64,000 nucleotides of DNA from Microbacterium oxydans. Lineage in GTDB: Bacteria; Actinomycetota; Actinomycetes; Actinomycetales; Microbacteriaceae. The position numbers and the translations under genes are program-made. Each line of letters begins with the position of its first letter. Positions within the stretch are counted from its first letter, which is position 1. This document shows positions 25,801-33,464 of this stretch, one piece after another. The notes under the pieces were generated by a model. It had not been told where the DNA came from, did not search any database, and worked only from the letters and a program-made list of their open reading frames with translations. Where the stretch lies: positions 1 to 64,000 of the forward strand of contig NZ_FMIR01000006.1 of the NCBI RefSeq assembly GCF_900095745.1. Direction: 5' to 3'.

Positions 25801-27348
25801 ATGCGCACTTACGTCAAGCGAGCCCTGTGGGGCACGCTCATCGCCGGGGGCATCACGCTCCTCGGTGCGACGGCCGCCAACGCGGCCGAGACATCCGGAG
25901 ACGACGGACTGCTCTCCGGCACGCAGGCGGAGACAGCGATCTCGGCACCGATCTCGGCGGTCGGCAATGCGATCTCCGTGCTCGGCGACGTCGTCGCGGC
26001 GCCCGCATCGGCCCCGGCCCCTGCACCCGCACCCGCACCCGCTCCGGCACCCGCGCCGGCTCCGGCTCCGGCGCCGGCGCCGGTGACCAGCGGGTCCTCG
26101 GGCACGGCATCCGGCACCCAGGCCGTGGTGACCGTGAACCTGCCCGTCACCGTATCGGGCAACGCGGTGAGCGTGCTCGACGACAGCTCATCGACCAGTG
26201 CCCCGGCCGCAACTCCCCAGAACTCGGCTCCCCAGGCCGAGACCCCGGCCGGGGCACCTCTCGTGACCACGAACGGCGTGGACGGCGTGCTCTCGGGCAC
26301 GCAGGCACTGCTCGCGGTCAATGCACCGATCACCGTCACGGACAACGCCGTGTCGCTGCTCGGCGACTCCGAAAGCGCTGCACCGAGTGGAGAGGGAGCC
26401 GCAGCACCGGCATCCTCCACTCCGGCGGCATCGGGCACGTCGTCCGGTGACGACGGGACCGGCAGCGGCACCCAGGTGGTTGCACCCGTGACGGCACCGG
26501 TGACGGTGTCGGGCAACGCGATCTCCCTGCTCGGCGACAGCGCGGCAACCGGATCCGGCACGGCCGGCACCGGGGACTCTTCCGCTCCCGCCACGACGGG
26601 GGGAACCTCCGGCGATGACGCCATCCTCGGCGGCACGCAGGCGATCGCACCCGTGACGGCACCGGTGACGGTGGCGGGCAACGCGATCTCCCTGCTCGGC
26701 GACAGCGCGGCAACCGGATCCGGCACGGCCGGCACCCCGGCACCCACCGCGCCCGCGCCCGGCGGCAACACCACCACCGGAACCGACGGCATCCTCGGCG
26801 GCACCCAGATCACCGCACCCATCACCGCCCCCGTGGCCGTGACCGGCAACGCGATCTCCGCCCTCGACGACGCCACCGTCACCGGCGGCGGTGGAACCAC
26901 CGCCGCACCCACCGCACCCACCACCGGAGGCAACACCACCACGGGAACCGACGGCATCCTCGGCGGCACCCAGGTGGGGCTGCCGGTGACGCTGCCGATC
27001 ACGATCGGCGGGAACGCCATCTCGGTGGTCGGCGAGGCGACGGTGACCGACCCCGGTCCCGGAACCGACCCGGGAACTGACCCGGGGACGGACCCCGGCA
27101 CGGACCCGGGCACCGACCCGGGAACTGACCCGGGCACGGACCCGGGAACCGACCCGGGCACCGACCCCGGAACGGACCCGGGCACGTCGGCCGGTGCCGC
27201 GACAGCCTCTGGCGCGGTGACCACCGGCCAGGCGGAAGGGCTCGCCATGACCGGCGGCGCTCCGACCGAAGGACTGATCGCCCTCGCCGCAGCCCTGCTC
27301 CTCCTCGGAGGGGCCGGACTCCTGCGCCGTCGTCGTTTGACGGCGTAG
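25801..27348 (+). CDS. Chaplin-like seven-repeat surface protein with LAxTG sorting signal
   Basis: 515 residues, start preceded by CAGGAGAAACG. Signal peptide 1-28 (cleavage after ANA). Seven ~28-residue modules of pattern G-x-L-S/G-G-T-Q-(7-8)-P-I/V-T-V-x-G-N-A-I/V-S-L/V-L-G-D start near residues 36, 101, 162, 219, 274, 330 and 385. The pattern mirrors the chaplin domain of Streptomyces (GVLSGN...VPVNVCGNTVSVIG) but lacks its two cysteines. Between modules are an (Ala-Pro)n tract (67-94), Thr/Gly/Ser linkers, and ten GTDP repeats (421-460). The C terminus is LAMTG (481-485), a hydrophobic helix and RRRR: a class E sortase-type wall-anchoring signal. Chaplins coat aerial hyphae as amyloid surfactants; a role here in hydrophobicity or adhesion is inference. 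No sortase gene in the window. Confidence 0.85.
   Translation: MRTYVKRALWGTLIAGGITLLGATAANAAETSGDDGLLSGTQAETAISAPISAVGNAISVLGDVVAAPASAPAPAPAPAPAPAPAPAPAPAPAPVTSGSSGTASGTQAVVTVNLPVTVSGNAVSVLDDSSSTSAPAATPQNSAPQAETPAGAPLVTTNGVDGVLSGTQALLAVNAPITVTDNAVSLLGDSESAAPSGEGAAAPASSTPAASGTSSGDDGTGSGTQVVAPVTAPVTVSGNAISLLGDSAATGSGTAGTGDSSAPATTGGTSGDDAILGGTQAIAPVTAPVTVAGNAISLLGDSAATGSGTAGTPAPTAPAPGGNTTTGTDGILGGTQITAPITAPVAVTGNAISALDDATVTGGGGTTAAPTAPTTGGNTTTGTDGILGGTQVGLPVTLPITIGGNAISVVGEATVTDPGPGTDPGTDPGTDPGTDPGTDPGTDPGTDPGTDPGTDPGTDPGTSAGAATASGAVTTGQAEGLAMTGGAPTEGLIALAAALLLLGGAGLLRRRRLTA
26482..26736 (+). repeat. Recent 90-bp internal duplication in the chaplin-like gene
   Basis: The 90 bp at 26482-26571 recur at 26647-26736, 165 bp (55 codons) away, with essentially one difference (tgtc versus tggc, Ser to Ala). 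The near-identity shows that the protein modules are still expanding or being homogenised by recombination. Confidence 0.85.
27061..27180 (+). repeat. Ten tandem 12-bp units encoding GTDP
   Basis: Ten consecutive in-frame 12-bp units with synonymous variation encode a Gly-Thr-Asp-Pro spacer between the last chaplin-like module and the wall-anchor signal. Unit number changes would keep the frame and alter stalk length. Confidence 0.9.
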
Positions 27349-27467
27349 CGAAGACGCCGGCGGTGCGGTCGTCCTCGGGGGAGGAGACCCCGCATCGCCG
27401 GTGCGCACGGCGTCCATCCCCATGCCGACGGGTCCCCCGCTCGTCGCTCGACGCCGGCGCCACTAGG

Positions 27468-27503
27468 ACGGATGCCCCGTGGACCCCACCGCGGGGCATC
27501 CGT
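27468..27503. terminator. Strong hairpin, 12-bp perfect stem
   Basis: ACGGATGCCCCG (27468-27479) pairs perfectly with CGGGGCATCCGT (27492-27503) around a 12-nt loop. No U-run follows, as is common in high-GC actinobacteria. Likely terminates the surface-protein transcript. Confidence 0.65.
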
Positions 27504-27573
27504 CGCGCCCTGCCCGCTGCAGTTCGCTCGGAGAACAGCGCTTCATGCCGCAAAGATGCGGAATCCCCGGCCG

Positions 27574-27647
27574 CCTGTCGGGAGTTCGGACGGATGTCGG
27601 GAGAACACGCCGTCCCGGCTCCTCACACGGAGGAAACTCCCGACAGG
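27574..27647. repeat. TGTCGGGA inverted-repeat element, copy A
   Basis: CCTGTCGGGAGTT (27574-27586) and AACTCCCGACAGG (27635-27647) are perfect 13-bp inverted arms; a third TGTCGGGA lies inside at 27595-27602. It abuts the 3' end of the small repeat-protein gene. The same core recurs in copy B, 1.2 kb away, upstream of the ImmA-like gene. Confidence 0.7.
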
Positions 27648-27662
27648 TGTAGCGCCGCGAAC

Positions 27663-28022
27663 TCAGTCGACGACGGGCAGGCCCTCGCCATCGAAGGCGA
27701 CGCCCTCAGCGCTCAGGCGCTCACGGGCGGCATGATGCACCACGCCGCGCTTGCGCGGGTCGGCCTCGAGCAGGCCGAGCACGAGCTCACGGGTGGCATT
27801 GGAGTGATGGGCCACCTCGATCCGCACACCCCAGAACCGGTCGGCGGCGAAGCGGGCGAGTGCCTGCGCATCGGCATCCGGGTTGTGGGCGGCGGCGGCA
27901 CGGATCGCCTGATTCGGGTCGTCGACGAGCTGTGCGAAGTCCTCCGGGGTGTGCGCGCCCCGAGCCAGCCGGTAGCGGCGTTCCTCGTCCGCGAGCTGCT
28001 CCGGCGTCTTGCGCTTCCCCAT
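27663..28022 (-). CDS. Small helical-repeat protein (variant leucine-rich/HEAT-like), unknown role
   Basis: 119 residues, soluble, starting MGKRKTPEQLADEERRYRLA. The middle has two or three short helical repeats of the type D-P-N-x-A-I-R-A-A-A-A-H-N-P-D-A (DPNQAIRAAAAHNPDADAQA) and WGVRIEVAHHSNATRELVLGLL, resembling variant leucine-rich repeat or HEAT modules that mediate protein contacts. Function not known. It follows the ImmA-like gene after 129 nt on the same strand. Confidence 0.75.
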   Translation of the reverse strand: MGKRKTPEQLADEERRYRLARGAHTPEDFAQLVDDPNQAIRAAAAHNPDADAQALARFAADRFWGVRIEVAHHSNATRELVLGLLEADPRKRGVVHHAARERLSAEGVAFDGEGLPVVD

Positions 28023-28151
28023 GGCGTCCCCTTCTGCCGGCGCCGCTGCGCACCGGGAGCGTCAGTCTATTCGGGGCACCCGACCTGTTCGCGGTCCGAC
28101 GAGGAGGCGACGGCATCACCGACGGGCGTCGGACGTCCGGGAGAAGAGCAG

Positions 28152-28631
28152 CTAGGCGTGCGCCAGACTCGGTGCGCGGACGAACGCGCTCAGGCGCAGC
28201 GCGAGCTCCTCGGCCTCGGCTTCGGCTTCGGCCTCGGCTTCGGCTTCGGCTTCGGAGATCTCGGAAGAAGCAGCTCCCGGCCCGCCCCCGGCTCCGACCA
28301 GAGCGCAGGATCGGGCCGGGGTACGCAGCTGGTCGAAGGTCATCGGCAGGGTCTCGCAGCGCAAATGCCCGCAGAGCACGTGCGCGAGCTCATGGGTCAC
28401 GGTGTGCAATCGGAACCATCGCGGATCGGAACCGCGGACCGGTATCCGCACGCGATCACCCTCGACGAGGACGAACGGCGCGACGGCCGTCCATTCCGAT
28501 TCCTCGAGTACATCGATCTCGATGTCCATACCGGTCAGCGCCGACACGCGGTCGGCGAGGCACTCCACGCTGGTGCCGCACTCGGCCTCCAGCTCTTCGA
28601 ACAGCCGCTCCACGCGACGTCTATCCTTCAC
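28152..28631 (-). CDS. ImmA/IrrE-family metallo-endopeptidase-like protein
   Basis: 159 residues. The zinc-protease motif HELAH lies at residues 80-84 within RWFRLHTVTHELAHVLCGH, and upstream FVLVEGDRVRIPV forms the usual strand before the active-site helix. ImmA/IrrE proteins cleave a partner repressor, often encoded next door; no helix-turn-helix gene is adjacent here. The C-terminal part has an unusual Glu-Ala repeat (SEAEAEAEAEAEAEAE, part shown) encoded by a 6-bp microsatellite at 28211-28255, which would form a charged helix. The third zinc ligand expected C-terminal to HELAH is not obvious. Start context is A/G-poor but no better start is seen. Confidence 0.75.
   Translation of the reverse strand: MKDRRRVERLFEELEAECGTSVECLADRVSALTGMDIEIDVLEESEWTAVAPFVLVEGDRVRIPVRGSDPRWFRLHTVTHELAHVLCGHLRCETLPMTFDQLRTPARSCALVGAGGGPGAASSEISEAEAEAEAEAEAEAEELALRLSAFVRAPSLAHA
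28211..28255 (-). repeat. Hexanucleotide repeat encoding Glu-Ala
   Basis: About seven units of ggctTc/ggcctc in tandem inside the ImmA-like gene. Unit changes keep frame, so they vary helix length rather than switch the gene off. Confidence 0.8.
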
Positions 28632-28824
28632 GATTCACTCACCCTCCTGCAGCCCGGCCCCCTTTCGGCCGAACATTCCCTCACTGGGAGAGACGGCGGG
28701 AGGGGTGCACTCATTACGCTGAAAGGCTGAGAACCTTCGAACAGACTTGTGCGGTGTGGGTACGACCTTTGTCCAGCGGTCCCCGATGAAGGCGGCACGA
28801 TGGGTACCCCCGATTCCGTCCCGC

Positions 28825-28911
28825 GGTGCAAGATGTCGGGACCTCGCACACCTGTCGGGAGGAAGTGCGGCGTTTCGTCCGACATCCGTGCATCCTCCCG
28901 ACATCCGCACC
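28825..28911. repeat. TGTCGGGA inverted-repeat element, copy B
   Basis: TGTCGGGA at 28834-28841 and 28853-28860 faces TCCGACA (28878-28884) and TCCCGACA (28896-28903). The outer ends GGTGC (28825-28829) and GCACC (28907-28911) are also inverted. Lies ~200 bp upstream of the ImmA-like start. Candidate multi-site operator or a short intergenic repeat family member. Confidence 0.65.
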
Positions 28912-28970
28912 CCGGCCGACAGACAGACGGACGGCGACCGAGGAGGAAGCACACGCCCCACACACACACA

Positions 28971-29004
28971 GAACGCCCCCTGTCCCGAAGGACAGAGGGC
29001 GTTC
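28971..29004. terminator. Terminator of the rpsF-ssb-rpsR-rplI operon
   Basis: GAACGCCCcCTGTCC pairs with GGACAGaGGGCGTTC around a CGAA tetraloop, 12 nt beyond the rplI stop. One mismatch/bulge in a 15-bp stem. Confidence 0.85.
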
Positions 29005-29015
29005 CGGGAAGTGCC

Positions 29016-29468
29016 TTACTTAGCGGCGACGACCTGCAGCGTGATGACTGCAGTGACGTCTTCGTGCAGACGCACGGTCGCCTCGTGGTCACCGGTCACC
29101 TTGATGGGCGACGGGATGTGCACCTTGCGCTTGTCGATCGAACCCAGGCCGGCGGCTGCGACAGCATCCGCGACGTGGTCGGTCTTGACGGAGCCGAAGA
29201 GACGACCCTCCTTGCCGGCCTTGACCGCGAGACGCACCTTGGTGCCCTCGAGAGCGTTCTTCAGCGCGACAGCGTCGTCACGATCGTGGATCGCGCGTGC
29301 CTGACGCGCGGCCTGGATCGAAGCGACCTGCTTTTCGCCACCGCGGGTCCACGCCGTAGCGAAGCCCTGCGGGATGAGGAAGTTCCGGGCGTACCCGTTC
29401 TTGACCTCGACAACGTCACCGGCGCTACCCAGCCCGGCGACCTCGTTCGTGAGAATCAGCTTTGCCAT
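29016..29468 (-). CDS. rplI: 50S ribosomal protein L9
   Basis: 150 residues, the usual length. The N-terminal rRNA-binding domain starts [21 protein letters not shown] and has [15 protein letters not shown]; a long charged connecting helix leads to the C-terminal domain ending [10 protein letters not shown]. Last gene of the rpsF-ssb-rpsR-rplI operon, 11 nt after rpsR, with a terminator after it. Confidence 0.98.
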   Translation of the reverse strand: MAKLILTNEVAGLGSAGDVVEVKNGYARNFLIPQGFATAWTRGGEKQVASIQAARQARAIHDRDDAVALKNALEGTKVRLAVKAGKEGRLFGSVKTDHVADAVAAAGLGSIDKRKVHIPSPIKVTGDHEATVRLHEDVTAVITLQVVAAK

Positions 29469-29479
29469 CTCGATACCCC

Positions 29480-29734
29480 TTACCGGCCGGCGCCAGCGTA
29501 GGGCAGGAGCGCCATTTCGCGCGCGTTCTTGATCGCCGTGGCGATCAGACGCTGCTCCTGCACCGAGACACCGGTGATACGACGGGCGCGGATCTTGCCG
29601 CGCTCCGAGACGAACTTGCGAAGGGTGGCGACATCCTTGTAATCGATGACACCAACCCGGATGGACTTCGCGGGAGCGGTGGGCTTGCCACCCTTCCGCG
29701 GCTTGCGGCGGTCGCCGCTCGACTTTCCAGCCAT
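29480..29734 (-). CDS. rpsR: 30S ribosomal protein S18
   Basis: 84 residues with the S18 core ([46 protein letters not shown]). It lacks the cysteine pair of zinc-binding S18 forms, i.e. it is the C-minus type. Binds S6 on the small subunit platform; its partner gene rpsF is in the same operon. Confidence 0.98.
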   Translation of the reverse strand: MAGKSSGDRRKPRKGGKPTAPAKSIRVGVIDYKDVATLRKFVSERGKIRARRITGVSVQEQRLIATAIKNAREMALLPYAGAGR

Positions 29735-29802
29735 TGTTTTTCCTTAGTGATGAGCGGATGCCGGTTTCCGAGACGAGCTCGGCGGCCGGATCCAGAAGTT
29801 GT

Positions 29803-30324
29803 TCAGAACGGGGTGTCGTCGCCGAAGCTGCCCGGAGTGCTCCAGGCATCTGCGCTCGTCGAGGAACCGGGGGTCGACCACGGCTCCTCCGACACCTGCT
29901 GCTGCGCGGGACGAGCCTGTCCGCCGCCGGCACCACCGGCACCGCCGGCACCACCGGTCGAAGCCGCACGGGTGACCTGCGCGGTCGCGTACCGGAGCGA
30001 GGGGCCGATCTCGTCGACCTCCAGCTCGATCGCGGTGCGCTGGTTGCCCTCGCGGTCCTGGTAGGAGCGCTGACGCAGACGGCCCTGCGCGATGACGCGC
30101 ATGCCCTTCGTCAGCGAACCCGCCACGTGCTCGGCGAACTCGCGCCAGACGGATGCACGGAGGAACAGCGCATCGCCGTCCTTCCACTCATTCGCGGCAC
30201 GGTCGAAGTTCCGAGGCGTCGAAGCGATGGTGAAGTTCGCCACCGGCAGCCCGTTCTGCGTGTAGCGCAGCTCGGGGTCGGCCGTGAGGTTTCCCACAAC
30301 GGTGATGACGGTTTCGCCGGCCAT
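29803..30324 (-). CDS. ssb: Single-stranded DNA-binding protein
   Basis: 173 residues. OB-fold at ~1-115 ([50 protein letters not shown]). A Gly/Ala/Gln-rich flexible linker follows, and the tail GDDTPF is the acidic tip that recruits replication and repair proteins. 5 nt after rpsF; translationally linked. Confidence 0.98.
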   Translation of the reverse strand: MAGETVITVVGNLTADPELRYTQNGLPVANFTIASTPRNFDRAANEWKDGDALFLRASVWREFAEHVAGSLTKGMRVIAQGRLRQRSYQDREGNQRTAIELEVDEIGPSLRYATAQVTRAASTGGAGGAGGAGGGQARPAQQQVSEEPWSTPGSSTSADAWSTPGSFGDDTPF

Positions 30325-30329
30325 GGACG

Positions 30330-30698
30330 TCAGGCCTTCGCAGCCTTGGCGGCCTTGCGAGCAGCCTTCTCTTCGGAGCGCTTGGCCTCCGAAGCGACCA
30401 TCGCCTGAGCCTCTTCCGAGCGGAGGACCTTGGTGCGCATGATCTGCTCGTTCAGCTTCAGCTGACGGTCGAGCTCCTGCGTGGCCTCGCTGGTAGCGGT
30501 GAAGTTGACGACGGCGTAGATGCCTTCGTTCTTCTTCTGGATCTCGTAGGCCAGACGGCGCTTACCCCAGATGTCGACCTTGTCAATCGAGCCACCATCG
30601 TTGGTGATGACCTTCAGGAACTTGTCGAGCGTAGGTGCGACCTGGCGCTCGTCGATCTCGGGAGTCAGAATGACCATGAGTTCGTACTGGTGCGTCAC
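30330..30698 (-). CDS. rpsF: 30S ribosomal protein S6
   Basis: 122 residues beginning [17 protein letters not shown], with the S6 core [18 protein letters not shown] and a Lys/Ala-rich C-terminal extension ([14 protein letters not shown]). First gene of the operon; its promoter must be within the 227-nt gap shared with the divergent lipoprotein gene. Confidence 0.98.
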   Translation of the reverse strand: MTHQYELMVILTPEIDERQVAPTLDKFLKVITNDGGSIDKVDIWGKRRLAYEIQKKNEGIYAVVNFTATSEATQELDRQLKLNEQIMRTKVLRSEEAQAMVASEAKRSEEKAARKAAKAAKA

Positions 30699-30925
30699 TT
30701 ACCCACCTCCTTCGGACTAGAACGGCTCTCGGGACTTTCCCGGGAGCAGGAGGGTGTGTGCACGTGCCCGCCCCAGGAATCCCGAATGGACGCCGGAAAG
30801 CAGACAACCTCGACAGTCTAGCGGAGATTCCTCCGTGTCGCCCGCACGGGTCGGCGCCCACCCTTGGCATGCTGGAGGGCGTGCCCGGTGACGGTCATCG
30901 GGCACTCGACCAGAGGGGGGACGCC

Positions 30926-31630
30926 ATGCGCGTCAACAAATGGGGGGTCGGCGTGATTCTCGCCGCCGCCGTGCTGCTCACCGGATGCTCGGCGGGCGGA
31001 TCGGACAAGCCGGCCGAGTCGAAGCCCAGTAGCGGTGCTTCGCAGGAGGCCGAGGCTCCGGCGACGGACTGCCCTGAGCTGAAGGACGGCGACACCGTCG
31101 ACGGCGCGGCGCTCGGTGCCTGCATCGCAGACGCCATGTCGGACACCGCGGGCTACGCCGCGAAGACCACCGTCATGGGCATCGAGTCGACGGCGAAGTT
31201 CAACCCGTCGGAGAAGGCCCTCGAGTCGATCTCTCCGGCCGGCTCGCTGATCGCCATCGGCGACGACGTCTGGGTGAAGTCCGCGACGAGCGAGTGGCAG
31301 GTCGCCGATCCGAAGTCGAGCGACCCGGTCATCGCCGCGCTGAGTGCCACCGCCGCCGACGTCACGTCGCTCGACCCGGCTGCTGCCGCCGAGGCCATGA
31401 CCGGCGAGTTCACGGTGACCGGCACCGGCGAGCGCCTGGGCGAAGAGGTCTTCCTCCTGACCGGCTCGATCGACCAGCAGGGCACCACGGTCGACGTCGT
31501 CTTCGAGGTCACGGCGGACTATGTCAACCTCGCGTCGACCAGCACCGCCTCGCTCGAGGGCCAGTCGGTCGAGATCTCGATGGAGATCACCGAGTGGGAC
31601 GTGAAGCAGGACATCGTCGCACCGCTCTGA
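30926..31630 (+). CDS. Lipoprotein of unknown function
   Basis: 234 residues. The ATG follows CAGAGGGGGG by 5 nt. Signal peptide MRVNKWGVGVILAAAVLL with lipobox LTGC, so anchored on the outer face of the membrane after a Ser/Glu/Ala-rich stretch. The mature domain has long amphipathic strands (VMGIESTAKFNP, LIAIGDDVWVKSATSEWQVAD, EVFLLTGSIDQQGTTVDVVFEV), reminiscent in layout of LppX/LprG-type lipid- or glycolipid-carrying folds, but I cannot assign it. Followed by a hairpin terminator. Divergent from rpsF. Confidence 0.85.
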   Translation: MRVNKWGVGVILAAAVLLTGCSAGGSDKPAESKPSSGASQEAEAPATDCPELKDGDTVDGAALGACIADAMSDTAGYAAKTTVMGIESTAKFNPSEKALESISPAGSLIAIGDDVWVKSATSEWQVADPKSSDPVIAALSATAADVTSLDPAAAAEAMTGEFTVTGTGERLGEEVFLLTGSIDQQGTTVDVVFEVTADYVNLASTSTASLEGQSVEISMEITEWDVKQDIVAPL

Positions 31631-31643
31631 TGCGGGGCTGATG

Positions 31644-31675
31644 CTGCGGGCCGGGGCTGCTGCCTCGGCCCGCAG
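31644..31675. terminator. Hairpin terminator after the lipoprotein gene
   Basis: CTGCGGGCCG (31644-31653) pairs perfectly with CGGCCCGCAG (31666-31675) with a 12-nt loop, in the convergent gap with the peptide transporter operon. Confidence 0.65.
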
Positions 31676-31810
31676 TGCGTTCGGGGATCTCCGCGAGGCT
31701 CCGGGTCACACGGAATGCAGGAGATCGCGCGTTGTGAAGGAGCTCGTGCCCGATCCGGTCCTTCAGGTCGGGATATCTCCTTCGTGTCACGCGTTTCAGT
31801 ACATGGCCGC

Positions 31811-32650
31811 TCAGTACATGACCGGCGGGATCTCGGCCCACACCGTGCGGTCGTCGACCGAGGGTGCGGCGGGGATGCGGCCGGCACCGTCGGGCTCCGG
31901 GATCGCCGCGAGCAGCGCCTGCGTGTACGGATGCTGCGGCGCCGCCCAGAGCTGATCCGTCGGACCGGACTCGAGCACACGCCCGCCGAACATCACGAAC
32001 GTGCGGTCGGCGATGCGGCGCACCACGGCGAGGTCGTGCGAGATGAACAGCATCCCGGCTCCAGACTCCGCGACCAGGTCACGCATCAGGCCTGCCACAC
32101 TCGTCTGCGTCGAGGCGTCGAGTGCCGAGATCGGCTCATCGGCGACGAGGAGCGATGGCCGCGCGGCCAGTGCCCTGGCGATCGCGATGCGCTGCTTCTG
32201 CCCACCCGAGAACTGGTGCGGGAAGCGGGTGCTCACGGTCGTCGGCAGGCCGACGCGTTCCAGCCACTCGTCCACGGTCGACCCCTCGGCGCCGCGCGCA
32301 CGCGCGGTCGCGATGCCGTCGGCGATCTGGTCGCCCACACGGCGGCGGGGGTTCAGCGACGTCGCCGGATCCTGGAACACCATCTGGATGCCGGTCATCG
32401 CGGTCGGACGACGACGGATGCCGAGGGGGGCCACGGGCTCATCGCGGAAGAGCACCGTTCCGCCGGCGGTCTTCTCGATGCCGACGACGGCGCGGGCGAG
32501 GCTCGACTTGCCGCTGCCGGACTCGCCGACGAGCGCGACCGTCTCACCCGCGGCAACACGGATCGACACCCCGTTCACGGCGATCACGGGCGGGTTGCCC
32601 GGGTAGCGCACGACCACGTCCTGCGCGTCGAGGACTGCGACCTCACTCAT
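31811..32650 (-). CDS. Dipeptide/oligopeptide ABC transporter ATPase (DppF type)
   Basis: 279 residues. Walker A GESGSGKSS, Q-loop VFQDPATSLNPRR, ABC signature FSGGQKQRIAIARAL, Walker B LLVADEPISALD, H-loop ISHDLAVV, and the DppF/OppF C-terminal peptide region (HPYTQALLAAIP). Powers peptide uptake with the adjacent ATPase. The ATG is chosen inside the upstream gene (8-nt overlap). Last gene of the operon; the stop region carries a small tandem duplication. Confidence 0.95.
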   Translation of the reverse strand: MSEVAVLDAQDVVVRYPGNPPVIAVNGVSIRVAAGETVALVGESGSGKSSLARAVVGIEKTAGGTVLFRDEPVAPLGIRRRPTAMTGIQMVFQDPATSLNPRRRVGDQIADGIATARARGAEGSTVDEWLERVGLPTTVSTRFPHQFSGGQKQRIAIARALAARPSLLVADEPISALDASTQTSVAGLMRDLVAESGAGMLFISHDLAVVRRIADRTFVMFGGRVLESGPTDQLWAAPQHPYTQALLAAIPEPDGAGRIPAAPSVDDRTVWAEIPPVMY

Positions 32651-33464
32651 CTGCGGCCTCCTGCTCCGGTGCCTCATCGATGCGCGACCCCGGCAGGGCC
32701 GCGAGCAGCATCCGCGTGTAGTCGTGCTGCGGGTCGAGGAACAGCGTCTCGCGATCGGCGAGCTCGACCACACGGCCGTCCTTCATGACGGCCACCCGGT
32801 CGGCGATCGCGCTCATCACACCCAGGTCGTGCGTCACGAGCAGCACCGCGAGGTTGCGCTGCACCGCGAGGTCGCGCAGCAGCTGCAGGATGCCGGCCTG
32901 CACGGTGACGTCGAGGGCCGTGGTCGGCTCATCGGCCAGCAGCACCTCGGGGTCGCAGGCCAGGGCGCACGCGATGGCGATGCGCTGACGCTGGCCACCC
33001 GAGAACTGATGCGGGTAGCGCCCCAGCGCCTCGGCGGGGTTCGGCACCTGCACGGTTTCGAGCAGGTCGATCGCCCGCTCTCGTGCCGCCGCACCCTTGA
33101 GCCCGAGGTGCACGCGCATGTGGTCGGTGAGCTGGCGGCCGACCGGCAGCTGCGGGTGCAGCGACGCCGACGGGTCCTGGAACACCATCGCGATGCGCTT
33201 GCCGCGCACCCGGTTGAGGGAACGGCGCTTGAGCCCGACGAGCTCCTCGCCGCCGAGGAGGATCGATCCGCCGGTCTTCGCCTGCCGCGGCAGCAAGCCC
33301 AGCACGGCGAGCGAGGTCAGCGTCTTGCCCGATCCGGATTCGCCGGCGAGACCGTGGATGCGACCGGCCTCGAGTTCGAGCGAGACGCCCTTGACGAGCG
33401 GGCGGCCGATGTCGATGGTCAGGTCGCGGATGCTGAGCACGCTGGATCCCTGCACGGTGGTCAT
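32643..33464 (-). CDS. Dipeptide/oligopeptide ABC transporter ATPase (DppD type)
   Basis: 273 residues with Walker A GESGSGKTL, FQDPSASLHPQL, signature FSGGQRQRIAIACAL, Walker B LLADEPTTALD and VTHDLGVM; C-terminal DPQHDYTRMLLAALPG. ATG overlaps the preceding permease stop by 4 nt. Pairs with the DppF-type ATPase. Confidence 0.95.
   Translation of the reverse strand: MTTVQGSSVLSIRDLTIDIGRPLVKGVSLELEAGRIHGLAGESGSGKTLTSLAVLGLLPRQAKTGGSILLGGEELVGLKRRSLNRVRGKRIAMVFQDPSASLHPQLPVGRQLTDHMRVHLGLKGAAARERAIDLLETVQVPNPAEALGRYPHQFSGGQRQRIAIACALACDPEVLLADEPTTALDVTVQAGILQLLRDLAVQRNLAVLLVTHDLGVMSAIADRVAVMKDGRVVELADRETLFLDPQHDYTRMLLAALPGSRIDEAPEQEAADE

Larger units (their letters stand above)
27349..27662. 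other. Gene-free stretch downstream of the chaplin-like gene
   Basis: 314 nt without a supportable gene. It holds a strong hairpin at 27468-27503 and a TGTCGGGA inverted-repeat element at 27574-27647, both listed separately; nothing else stands out. Confidence 0.7.
28632..29015. other. Gene-free stretch between rplI and the ImmA-like gene
   Basis: 384 nt with no supportable gene. It contains the TGTCGGGA element copy B (28825-28911), a CACACA run (28959-28970) and the rplI-side terminator (28971-29004); the part nearest the ImmA start should hold its promoter. Confidence 0.65.

Noticed and set aside
25809..27395. Long minus-strand open frame opposite the chaplin-like gene
   Set aside because: It mirrors the repeats of the plus-strand gene, has no signal peptide or ribosome site, and its residues are those forced by the complementary codons.
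28959..28970. CACACA run as a phase-variation tract
   Set aside because: Short, intergenic and not located in a promoter or coding start that it could switch.
31796..31825. Tandem 15-bp duplication (TCAGTACATG.CCG) at the end of the DppF-type gene
   Set aside because: Real but only two copies, spanning the stop codon; no functional meaning is supportable.
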